A stretch of DNA of 8,470 nt, taken from Actinoallomurus sp048498315 (GTDB lineage: Bacteria > Actinomycetota > Actinomycetes > Streptosporangiales > Streptosporangiaceae). The notes under the pieces are model-generated. The model was not told the origin of the DNA and did no database searches. It worked only from the letters and a program-made list of their open reading frames with translations. Made by a program: the position numbers and the translations under genes. The stretch spans positions 1 through 8,470 of the forward strand of contig JBEHYF010000203.1 in NCBI GenBank assembly GCA_048498315.1. Reading direction: 5' to 3'. Below are positions 1 through 6,422 of this stretch, in pieces. Each line of letters starts with the position of its first letter. Position 1 is the stretch's first letter.

Positions 1-61
1 ATAGCGGTGGTAGCCGGGCCCCTGCCCGGCGTCGGCCGATGCGACCGGCCACGGGCCGCGG

Positions 62-103
62 CGCCGGACCGGTTCAGCCGGACGCCGGACCGGTTCAGCG
101 GGG
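62..103. repeat. 21-bp tandem direct repeat, two copies
   Basis: CGCCGGACCGGTTCAGC occurs at 62-78 and again at 83-99, giving a 21-base period (7 codons). On the minus strand, in one of the frames used by the MalQ-like sequence, it would code PAEPVRR twice. The repeat lies at the stretch where the MalQ-like frame is lost for the third time. Confidence 0.75.
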
Positions 104-327
104 CGGCGGGGTGCGCACGGGTGCGACCGCGGCGGTGGCCCGAGGGTCGCCGGGAACGTCGTCGAGGAGGACGGGACGGCCGTCCGGGCCGGCGAGCGGC
201 ACGCGCCGTTCGGGTACTCGTCCGTGGTGCCGGGCTGGTTCTGGGTACGGGCCGCGGTGAGGGACTCGCCCGCGTACGCCACCACCACCGGCGGCAGCAG
301 CCGGGTGCGGCGCTCGTGGTCGAGGCG

Positions 328-380
328 GCCGAGCTCGGCGCGGATCGCCTCCGGCGAGAGGCGTCCGCGCCGAGCTCGGC
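328..380. repeat. Near-perfect 23-bp hairpin with a single bulged base inside the MalQ-like gene
   Basis: Arms 328-344 (GCCGAGCTCGGCGCGGA) and 364-380 are exact reverse complements over 17 bases. Inside them CGCCTC (346-351) pairs with GAGGCG (358-363) around a 6-base loop. The only unpaired stem base is T345. The position opposite it, between 363 and 364, is where a base appears to be missing from the MalQ-like reading frame. The pairing is read directly from the sequence; its biological meaning is inference. Confidence 0.85.
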
Positions 381-545
381 GAGCACCGCGGTGATCGTGG
401 CGACCGGGACGCGGGCCGGCCGGCACCGCCAGTCGCCGTGGGAGGTCTCGACGCCGTACGCAGCGGCGAGCGCGGCGAGATCGCCGGGGATGTCTTCGCC
501 CTTCGTCACGGTCTCCACGGTGCCCGAGAGCCGGTAGTCCCAAGG

Positions 546-1955
546 TCAGTCCCAGATCGGAGGATGCCGGTGCGCCCAGGGGCGCGCCTCCTCCAGCTGG
601 GCGGACAGCGAGATCAAGGTGGCCTCGTCGCTCACCCGGCCGACGAGCATCACGCCGATCGGCAGGCCGTCGTCGTTCCAGTGCAGCGGCACGTTGACGG
701 CCGGCTGGCCGGTCACGTTGTACACGGACGTGAACGGCGTGAACCGCTTCTGGCGTTCGAAGTTCTCCTCGGGCGCGACCTCGTCGAAGTGGCCGATCGG
801 CACGGGCGGCTGCGCCAGCGTCGGGTGCAGAATCGCGTCGTAGCGTTCGAGCAGCGGCAGGCCGGCGCGTACGGCCATCTGCAGGGCGGCCTGGGCCTGG
901 AAGAGCTGCGCCGCCCCGATGGCGTGGCCGCGCTCGCGCAGCCAGCGGGTCAGTGGCCGCAGCTCGGCCTCCTTGTCCGGCGGCACCGGCATCAGCGTGG
1001 CCATCGCCGCCCACAGGGTCTCAAAGTGCGGCACCAGGCCGGCGTTCCACGGCACGTCGAGGTCCTCGACGTCGTGACCGAGCTCCTCCAGCAGCTCCGA
1101 CGCCTCCTCGTAGGCGGCCATGCAGTCGGGGTGGACCTGCGCGCCCGGCACCGGCGGCACGGCGCTGCGCCCGATCCGCAGCCGGCCGGGCGCCCGGTCG
1201 GCGGCCTCCAGGAAGGAGCCCTCCTGCGGCGCCGCGCGGTACATGTCGCCCGGGACGTGCCGCGCCATGACGTCCAGCAAGAGCGCGGCGTCGCGTACGG
1301 TGCGGGCGATCGGGCCGCTGGTAGACAGGCCGGCCAGGTCGGGGACGATCGGCCCCTGGCTGACCCGGCCGCGGGTGGGCTTGATCCCGAACAGGCCGCA
1401 GACGCTCGCGGGGATGCGGATGGACCCCCCGCCGTCGCTGCCGTGCGCGGCCGGGGCGAGGCCGGCGGCGACCGCGGCGGCGGCGCCTCCGCTGGAGCCG
1501 CCGGCCGACCGGGTGAGGTCCCACGGCGTGCGCGCGGGCGGCGCGACGGCGTTTTCCGTATAACACGGCAGCCCGAATTCCGGCGTATTGGTCTTACCGA
1601 GCAGAATCGTGCCGGCGTCGCGAAGAAAAGCGACGACGTGGTCGTCATCGAATCCGTCGAAGCCGACGAAGATGGCCGAGCCGAACGTCGTCGGCACGCC
1701 CTTCACCATGTTGAGATCCTTGATCGGGATCGGCACGCCGAGCAGTGGCCGCTCGTCACCCTCCGTGACGGCCCGCTCCGCCTGCTTCGCCTGCTGCCGG
1801 GCGATGTCGGCGGTCACGGTCACGTACGCTCCCACCTGGTCGCCCAGCCGGTCGATGCGCTCCAGGTAGTGCTCGACGATCTCCAGGGGGGACAGTTCAC
1901 GGCGGCGGATCGCGGCGGCCTGCTCGCGCGCGCTCAGGTCATGAATATTCGTCAC
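546..1955 (-). CDS. Amidase-signature family hydrolase
   Basis: This 469-residue cytoplasmic enzyme should hydrolyse a carboxamide through the Ser-cisSer-Lys triad of the amidase signature family. The expected triad is K79 (in GVPIPIKD), S154 (first Ser of GGSSGG) and S178 (in GSDGGGSIRIPAS). S154 and S178 are 24 residues apart, as in FAAH and related enzymes. The C-terminal part (QPAVNVPL, then GLPIGVMLVG) is also typical. The substrate is unknown; the LDVMARHVPGD stretch recalls 6-aminohexanoate-cyclic-dimer hydrolase and mycobacterial AmiB2/AmiD-type amidases rather than GatA, and no gatB or gatC is adjacent. I chose GTG 1955 (VTNIHDLSAREQAAAIRRRE) because family members begin this way. 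An ATG at 1997 would add 14 residues, and ATG 2075 gives the longest frame; none has a convincing ribosome binding site. The gene is divergent from the NERD gene and followed closely by the MalQ-like sequence. Confidence 0.9.
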   Translation of the reverse strand: MTNIHDLSAREQAAAIRRRELSPLEIVEHYLERIDRLGDQVGAYVTVTADIARQQAKQAERAVTEGDERPLLGVPIPIKDLNMVKGVPTTFGSAIFVGFDGFDDDHVVAFLRDAGTILLGKTNTPEFGLPCYTENAVAPPARTPWDLTRSAGGSSGGAAAAVAAGLAPAAHGSDGGGSIRIPASVCGLFGIKPTRGRVSQGPIVPDLAGLSTSGPIARTVRDAALLLDVMARHVPGDMYRAAPQEGSFLEAADRAPGRLRIGRSAVPPVPGAQVHPDCMAAYEEASELLEELGHDVEDLDVPWNAGLVPHFETLWAAMATLMPVPPDKEAELRPLTRWLRERGHAIGAAQLFQAQAALQMAVRAGLPLLERYDAILHPTLAQPPVPIGHFDEVAPEENFERQKRFTPFTSVYNVTGQPAVNVPLHWNDDGLPIGVMLVGRVSDEATLISLSAQLEEARPWAHRHPPIWD

Positions 1956-2078
1956 AAGAGAAGACGGTACGCCCACCGAAAGTTGCAGCGTGAGCATGGG
2001 GGATACAAATTCCTGTACCCGGGGCACAACCGTCCGAACCGCGCGCGCCGGGCGACAAAAGTGTGAGCGGACCACGAC

Positions 2079-2108
2079 TAGGCACTCGGCCGAGCCACTG
2101 GTTACGCT
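2079..2108 (+). promoter_or_regulatory. Possible promoter of the NERD-domain gene
   Basis: TAGGCA (2079-2084) and TACGCT (2103-2108) are separated by 18 bases and resemble -35 and -10 elements of a housekeeping sigma factor. They would give a leader of about 60 bases before the ATG at 2173. The match is weak and could be chance. The rest of the divergent 1956-2172 gap shows no other clear site, although the stretch around 2001-2011 is AT-richer than its surroundings. Confidence 0.3.
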
Positions 2109-2172
2109 TCGTACGGAAGATCATGTGCGCGAGTCATGCAGCACGTGCAGCCAACGGAGCACGGAGTCGACC

Positions 2173-3009
2173 ATGGCCAGTGTGGAACAGGGCGAGACCA
2201 CTCAGGCGTCCACACGCGAGCACACAGACGAAGAACGCCTGTTCGAGCTCCCCGGAGACGAGACGCCGGGCGAGTCCGCCGGCTCGGACGACCGGTCCGC
2301 CGAACGGCCGCTCGGCGGGCGGATCAGCGACCCGCAAATCCAGCGCTGGATGGTCCGCGCCGGTGCCGCCGCGGTGCTGGGCCTGCTGTTCGCGATCGTC
2401 TTCGAGATCCGCGTCGGTCTCGCCGTGGCCGTCCTTACCGTGATCGGCGACATCGTGCGGCGGTCGCGGCAGCACTCCAGCGTCGAGGCGTGGCGCAAGC
2501 CGTCGGTGGCCGAGCGCAAGACCGAACGCCAGCTCCGCGGCCTGGAGAAGGCCGGGTACCGCACCCTGCACGCCCGCGCCGTACCCCGCGACGAGGAGGG
2601 CGTCAGCGACGGGCAGATCGACCACCTGGTCATCGGTCCCACGGGCGTGTACGCCATCGACTCGGAGAAGTGGGACAGGCGGCTGCCGGTCCGTGCGCTG
2701 TCGCACCGCAAGCTGTTCCTCGGCCCGTTCAACAAGAAGGAGCGGCTGGACGAGGCGCGCTGGGAGGCCGACCAGGCCAGCAAGCTGATCAGCGCGGAGC
2801 TGGGGTACGAGGTGCCGGTCCAGCCGTCCCTGGCGATCTACGGCCCGGCGATCTCCTGGAAGGTGCTCATGGTCCGGGACGTCGACGTCTACTCCGGCGG
2901 CCGGGCCCGCAACTACCTGCGCCGGCGGCCGAAGATCCTCACCGCTACCGACATCGACCACATCTACCGGGCCGCCGAGCGGGTGCTGCCGCCCAAGTAC
3001 CCGTCCTGA
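2173..3009 (+). CDS. Membrane-anchored NERD (nuclease-related) domain protein
   Basis: This 278-residue protein of unknown role belongs to the NERD domain family (PF08378), which has a restriction-endonuclease-like fold. Residues 1-60 are hydrophilic and acidic. Residues 63-95 hold two hydrophobic segments (AGAAAVLGLLFAIVF and RVGLAVAVLTVIG) split by a short charged turn, predicting a membrane hairpin with both ends on the same side. The NERD core is about 114-225: E118 (in AERKTERQL), D150 (in GQIDHLVIGPTGVYAID) and E165-K166 (in IDSEKW) fit the E...D...(E/Q)xK layout of nuclease-fold active sites, though the last element reads DSEKW rather than a clean ExK. The ATG at 2173 is chosen because GGAG lies at 2163-2166, six bases upstream; an upstream in-frame extension to 1990 has no such support. 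Function could be DNA-related but is unproven. A strong hairpin follows the stop directly. Confidence 0.85.
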   Translation: MASVEQGETTQASTREHTDEERLFELPGDETPGESAGSDDRSAERPLGGRISDPQIQRWMVRAGAAAVLGLLFAIVFEIRVGLAVAVLTVIGDIVRRSRQHSSVEAWRKPSVAERKTERQLRGLEKAGYRTLHARAVPRDEEGVSDGQIDHLVIGPTGVYAIDSEKWDRRLPVRALSHRKLFLGPFNKKERLDEARWEADQASKLISAELGYEVPVQPSLAIYGPAISWKVLMVRDVDVYSGGRARNYLRRRPKILTATDIDHIYRAAERVLPPKYPS

Positions 3010-3037
3010 CCGCGGGCCGCGCCGGCGTGGCCCGCGG
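3010..3037 (+). terminator. Hairpin terminator after the NERD gene
   Basis: CCGCGGGCC (3010-3018) pairs perfectly with GGCCCGCGG (3029-3037), beginning at the base after the TGA stop. Three further inner pairs (one of them G-U) reduce the loop to CCGG. No T-rich tract follows, which is usual for actinobacterial hairpin terminators. Position and stem strength support the call; termination itself is inferred. Confidence 0.55.
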
Positions 3038-3069
3038 TGCCCTGACGCGCCGCCTTCCGCGTCCCTCCG

Positions 3070-3132
3070 GTCCCGGTTCGGGACGGCGTACGGGGTGGAC
3101 CACGGCCTGAACGCGGCCCTCGCAAGGCCGCG
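3070..3132. other. Two further hairpins in the NERD-ilvD gap
   Basis: GTCCCG (3070-3075) pairs with CGGGAC (3079-3084) around a 3-base loop. CGCGGCC (3112-3118) pairs with GGCCGCG (3126-3132) around a 7-base loop. They may be extra terminator stems or simply GC-rich chance pairings. I see no gene in the 3010-3241 gap. Confidence 0.4.
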
Positions 3133-3160
3133 CCGCGCGGGATCCGGCGCGCCGAGATGA

Positions 3161-3208
3161 CCGGATCGTGAGACCGGCGTCTCATCCGGATCGCTCAGCC
3201 CATACGAT
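3161..3208 (+). promoter_or_regulatory. ilvD promoter with candidate operator palindrome
   Basis: TGAGAC-CGGC-GTCTCA (3169-3184) is a perfect 16-bp interrupted palindrome. It is flanked by two direct copies of CCGGATCG (3161-3168 and 3186-3193), 25 bases apart. TACGAT (3203-3208) is a good -10 match; at an 18-base spacer the -35 position is GTCTCA (3179-3184), the right arm of the palindrome. A start near 3215 would leave a leader of about 27 bases. A protein bound to the palindrome would cover the -35, so repression is the simplest guess. IclR-type regulators such as NdgR/LtbR control branched-chain amino acid genes in actinobacteria, but I cannot confirm that this is their site. Confidence 0.5.
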
Positions 3209-3241
3209 CGAAGCCTGAGCACGGATGGATGGGAGAGGCAT

Positions 3242-5113
3242 ATGCCCTCGCTGAGGTCGCGAACGGTCACGCACGGCAGGAACATGGCGGGAGCGCGGGC
3301 GCTCATGCGGGCCACCGGCATGGCCCGCGATGACTTCGGCAAGCCCATCGTCGCCGTGGCCAACAGCTTCACCGAGTTCGTGCCCGGCCACGTGCACCTG
3401 CGGGAGGTCGGCCAGGTCGTGGCCGCCGCCGTGCGCGAGGCGGGCGGCGTGCCGCGCGAGTTCAACACGATCGCGGTCGACGACGGCATCGCGATGGGGC
3501 ACGGCGGCATGCTCTACTCGCTGCCGTCCCGCGAGCTGATCGCCGACGCGGTCGAGTACATGGTCAACGCGCACTGCGCCGACGCGCTCGTCTGCGTCTC
3601 GAACTGCGACAAGATCACGCCCGGCATGCTGATCGCGGCGATGCGGCTCAACATCCCGACCGTGTTCGTGTCCGGCGGCCCGATGGAGGCCGGTAAGCCG
3701 GTCGACGGTCGTGCCGGAGGCGCGCAAGACGGGCGAGGTACAAAGCTCGACCTGATCGATCCGATGATCGCTTCCGCGGACGAGTCGGTGTCCGACGAGA
3801 CCCTCGCCCGGATGGAGGAGAACGCCTGCCCGACCTGCGGCTCCTGCTCGGGCATGTTCACCGCCAACTCGATGAACTGCCTCACCGAGGCGATCGGCCT
3901 GGCGCTGCCCGGCAACGGCACGGTGCTGGCGACGCACACGGCCCGCAGGGCGCTGTTCGAGGACGCCGGCCGCCGCGTCGTGGAGATCGCGAACCGCTAC
4001 TACGGCGACGACGACGCCTCGGTGCTGCCGCGCAGCATCGCCACCCGCGACGCGTTCGAGAACGCCATGGCGCTCGACGTGGCGATGGGCGGCTCGACCA
4101 ACACGATCCTGCACCTGCTGGCCGCGGCCCGCGAGGCCGGGGTGGACTTCGGGCTGAAGGAGATCGACGAGCTGTCCCGGCGCGTTCCGTGCATCTGCAA
4201 GGTCGCCCCGGCCACCGCCAGGTACCACGTCGAAGACGTGCACCGGGCGGGTGGCATCCCGGCCATCCTCGGCGAGCTCGACCGCGCCGGGCTGCTCCAC
4301 CGCACCGTCCACAGCATCCACTCCTCCTCGCTGGAGGAGTTCCTGTCCGCCTACGACGTCCGCTCCGAGACGGTCCGGCCGGAGGCGGTCGAGCTGTACC
4401 ACGCGGCGCCCGGCGGGGTGCGCACCACGCGGCCGTACAGCCAGAGCTCCCGGTGGGACGACCTCGACCTCGACCGCGAGGCGGGCTGCATCCGCGACGT
4501 CGAGCACGCCTACACCAAGGACGGCGGGCTGGCGATGCTCTACGGCAACCTGGCCACCGACGGCGCCGTCGTGAAGACCGCGGGCGTCGAGGAGGCCCTG
4601 TGGACCTTCGCGGGCCCGGCGGTGGTGTTCGAGAGCCAGGAGGACGCCGTCGAGGGCATCCTGGGCGGAAAGGTCGAGCCCGGCCACGTCGTCGTCATCC
4701 GCTACGAGGGCCCCAAGGGCGGGCCGGGCATGCAGGAGATGCTGTACCCGACGTCGTTCCTGAAGGGCCGCGGGCTGGGCAAGGCGTGCGCGCTGGTCAC
4801 CGACGGGCGCTTCTCCGGCGGCACCAGCGGGCTGTCCATCGGGCACGCCTCGCCCGAGGCCGCCGCGGGCGGCGACATCGCCCTCGTGGAAGACGGCGAC
4901 CGCATCGTCATCGACATCCCGCGCCGGGAGCTGCGCCTCGACGTGCCCGACGACGTGCTGCGGGAGCGCCGCGAGCGCCTGCTGAAGGAGCTCGGCGGCT
5001 TCCGCCCGCGCGAGCGGCGGCGTCCGGTGAGCGCCGCGCTGCAGGCGTACGCCGCGATGGCGACCTCGGCCTCCACCGGCGCCGCCCGCGACGTCTCCCA
5101 GCTCGGCGGCTGA
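3242..5113 (+). CDS. ilvD: Dihydroxy-acid dehydratase
   Basis: IlvD converts 2,3-dihydroxy-isovalerate and 2,3-dihydroxy-3-methylvalerate to the 2-oxo acids that precede valine, isoleucine, leucine and pantothenate. The 623-residue product matches the E. coli/Streptomyces type from end to end: THGRNMAGARAL at the N-terminus, NSFTEFVPGH at 41-50, AVDDGIAMGHGGMLYSLPSR from about 78, and the C-terminal ATSASTGAARDVSQLGG. Iron-sulfur cluster cysteines are C122 (SNCDKITPGM) and those of CPTCGSCSGMF (C196, C199, C202). Mg ligands D81, D123 and K124 are present. The third cysteine of the plant/mycobacterial 2Fe-2S type is absent near position 44, as in the E. coli 4Fe-4S type. A 16-residue loop after GGPMEAGK is about seven residues longer than in E. 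coli. The ATG at 3242 has GGAG at 3232-3235, six bases upstream. The gene stands alone, without other ilv or leu genes in view. Confidence 0.97.
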   Translation: MPSLRSRTVTHGRNMAGARALMRATGMARDDFGKPIVAVANSFTEFVPGHVHLREVGQVVAAAVREAGGVPREFNTIAVDDGIAMGHGGMLYSLPSRELIADAVEYMVNAHCADALVCVSNCDKITPGMLIAAMRLNIPTVFVSGGPMEAGKPVDGRAGGAQDGRGTKLDLIDPMIASADESVSDETLARMEENACPTCGSCSGMFTANSMNCLTEAIGLALPGNGTVLATHTARRALFEDAGRRVVEIANRYYGDDDASVLPRSIATRDAFENAMALDVAMGGSTNTILHLLAAAREAGVDFGLKEIDELSRRVPCICKVAPATARYHVEDVHRAGGIPAILGELDRAGLLHRTVHSIHSSSLEEFLSAYDVRSETVRPEAVELYHAAPGGVRTTRPYSQSSRWDDLDLDREAGCIRDVEHAYTKDGGLAMLYGNLATDGAVVKTAGVEEALWTFAGPAVVFESQEDAVEGILGGKVEPGHVVVIRYEGPKGGPGMQEMLYPTSFLKGRGLGKACALVTDGRFSGGTSGLSIGHASPEAAAGGDIALVEDGDRIVIDIPRRELRLDVPDDVLRERRERLLKELGGFRPRERRRPVSAALQAYAAMATSASTGAARDVSQLGG

Positions 5114-5129
5114 GCTCGCCGGACCAGTG

Positions 5130-5151
5130 GGCCGGGGCACACCGCCCGGCC
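5130..5151 (+). terminator. Hairpin terminator after ilvD
   Basis: GGCCGGG (5130-5136) pairs perfectly with CCCGGCC (5145-5151) around an 8-base loop, 16 bases after the ilvD stop. No T-tract follows. It lies between two converging genes and probably ends ilvD transcription. Confidence 0.5.
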
Positions 5152-5284
5152 GATCCCGGCCACTCGGGTTCGCCCTCCCGTTGGTGACGGTGCGCCGTCT
5201 CGGGACTTTCTTCGAAAATGCTCTTGATGCGCCCGAGGGTGGTGCTGGAGATCGTGGCCGAGTAGCTGGGGGTTGAGGAACCTG

Positions 5285-5311
5285 CCGACAGCCGTTAGCG
5301 GAACCTGTCGG
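5285..5311 (-). terminator. Possible hairpin overlapping the end of the kinase gene
   Basis: CCGACAG (5285-5291) pairs with CTGTCGG (5305-5311) around a 13-base loop that contains the kinase stop codon. A direct repeat GGAACCTG (5277-5284 and 5300-5307) overlaps it. It may act as a weak terminator for the minus-strand gene or simply reflect a small duplication at the junction. Confidence 0.3.
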
Positions 5312-6422
5312 TGGCTTGGGATGAGTGCAGGTCACGGGGCGTACACGCCGTTCGGGCGGCGGCCGGGGTTCCGGTCCGGGCACGGCGCGGGCTCACGAGG
5401 GTATCCAGCCGATCAATGCGGCTGATGACGTGGTCGAAGTAGTAGCCCGGTTCGCGCGGCACTCTCGGATCGGCCTTGCCTTCGGTGTCGAGTTCTGTGC
5501 GGCGTACCCACCGCTCGACCCACCAGAGGGCGGAACCCAGCAGGGTCACCGGTTCCCACCAGTTGACGCGTTCAATGATGTGGGCCAGTCGCGAGCGGCT
5601 GTCCATGCCTTGCTGGTACCCGTCCCAGAACGCCCTGCGCTGGGATGGTGTGAGCGCGTTCTGGTCGAACGTGTACGCCACCTCGTCGGCGGGGTCTCCG
5701 AGCCGCGTGTACTCCCAGTCGATCAGACAGGGGCCGGGGTTCCAGAGCACGTTTCCCGGACCGATGTCACCGTGCAGTAGCGAGAGGGTCTCGCCGGAGT
5801 TGAAAGCGCCGGAATCCCGGGAGGCTTCAAAGCTCTCTGCCAGCGAGCCGGCAGCGCTCCGCAACCGGTCCTGGAGCGTTTCCGGCAATGGGTCACGAGC
5901 CCACGCGAGGGTCGACAGGATTGCACGAAGCCGGTCGCCGGCATACGACGCGATCGTGGTCGTCGTCCCCATTGACTCGCCCAGGCCGTCGACGGGGCGC
6001 TCATGGACCCAGGCCACCAGCGAGGCAAGTTGCCTGATCTGTGTCAAGCCCACCGTCCGCAATTCCTGCTGGCGTCCGGGAAGGAACTGCATGCACATCG
6101 CTGGCGTATCGAACCAATCGCTCGTGCGGCGGAAGTCGTACAGCTCAGGGGCTGCAACGCCACCCACGTTCTCAAGGACCGCCGCCTCGCGCTCAGCATG
6201 AGCGAGCTCGGAGGCGTCGCCGCCGAAGGAGACTCTGACTACAACGTCCCGGATGCCATCTGATGCGTCGCGGAAGGAGACCCGGTGTACCGCATGCCGG
6301 TTGCCATCCTCGAATGGGGTCACGGCGGTGACGGCCTCAGCAGGCCGGCCCATCACGTCAGATGCGTAAGCCCGCACCGCGGCGAGTTGATCTTGGCTGG
6401 AAGACTCCGTCATCTCAGTCAC
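5295..6422 (-). CDS. Aminoglycoside phosphotransferase (APH) family kinase
   Basis: This 375-residue protein has the protein-kinase-like fold of the APH/choline kinase family (PF01636), whose members phosphorylate small hydroxylated molecules with ATP. The N-lobe is about 18-120 (PFEDGNRHAVHRVSF, then VVVRVSFGGD, with R in place of the usual lysine). The catalytic loop LLHGDIGPGNVLWNPG contains D219 and N224. The metal-binding segment CLIDWEYTRLGDPADEVAY contains D235. The last 30 or so residues are Ser/Thr/Arg-rich and outside the domain. The substrate cannot be told: antibiotic inactivation is possible but metabolic kinases look the same. GTG 6422 and ATG 6413 are both possible starts; GGTGA lies five bases before the ATG, so the shorter form is at least as likely. 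Codons are less GC-biased than in flanking genes (many CTT, GAT, TTG, ACA), suggesting later arrival. It converges with ilvD. Confidence 0.88.
   Translation of the reverse strand: MTEMTESSSQDQLAAVRAYASDVMGRPAEAVTAVTPFEDGNRHAVHRVSFRDASDGIRDVVVRVSFGGDASELAHAEREAAVLENVGGVAAPELYDFRRTSDWFDTPAMCMQFLPGRQQELRTVGLTQIRQLASLVAWVHERPVDGLGESMGTTTTIASYAGDRLRAILSTLAWARDPLPETLQDRLRSAAGSLAESFEASRDSGAFNSGETLSLLHGDIGPGNVLWNPGPCLIDWEYTRLGDPADEVAYTFDQNALTPSQRRAFWDGYQQGMDSRSRLAHIIERVNWWEPVTLLGSALWWVERWVRRTELDTEGKADPRVPREPGYYFDHVISRIDRLDTLVSPRRARTGTPAAARTACTPRDLHSSQATDRFR

Larger units (their letters stand above)
1..509 (-). pseudogene. malQ: 4-alpha-glucanotransferase (MalQ-like), N-terminal part, frame-disrupted and cut by window edge
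   Basis: MalQ (amylomaltase, GH77) transfers alpha-1,4-glucan segments between maltodextrins in the cytoplasm. From a GTG at 509 the minus strand reads VTKGEDIPGDLAALAAAYGV, then ETSHGDWRCRPARVPVATIT, then AVLAELGADA. This resembles the N-terminal domain of actinobacterial MalQ, as I recall the mycobacterial protein. Near base 361 the coding signal moves one frame: LSPEAIRAELGRLDHERRTR, then LLPPVVVAYAGES. Near 203 it moves again, to VPLAGPDGRPVLLDDVPGD, and this frame meets a TGA at about 102-104. At the left edge GYHRY appears in the second frame, matching the family's LGYHR motif. Each of the first two shifts is explained by one missing base. Third-position GC stays high in each segment, so decay is recent or the local sequence has errors. 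The GTG at 518 is an alternative start; neither has a good ribosome binding site. Family assignment is fairly sure; pseudogene status is not. Confidence 0.6.

Noticed and set aside
438..2066. Long plus-strand open frame opposite the amidase
   Set aside because: It is the reverse-strand shadow of a clear amidase-signature gene; its translation is Arg/His/Gly-rich with no family motifs.
1990..2172. Upstream extension of the NERD protein by 61 residues
   Set aside because: No ribosome binding site or family similarity there; a good GGAG site supports the ATG at 2173, and the extension runs through the divergent promoter region.
3010..3241. Attenuator or T-box leader for ilvD
   Set aside because: The best -10 leaves a leader of only about 27 bases, with no leader peptide rich in Leu, Ile or Val codons and no T-box core sequence.
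2134..3510. 458-codon minus-strand open frame across the NERD gene and the ilvD start
   Set aside because: It spans two recognisable plus-strand genes and the promoter between them; no motifs.
3182..5383. 733-codon minus-strand open frame opposite ilvD
   Set aside because: Shadow of ilvD caused by high GC; the product is low-complexity and the opposite strand is an unambiguous IlvD.
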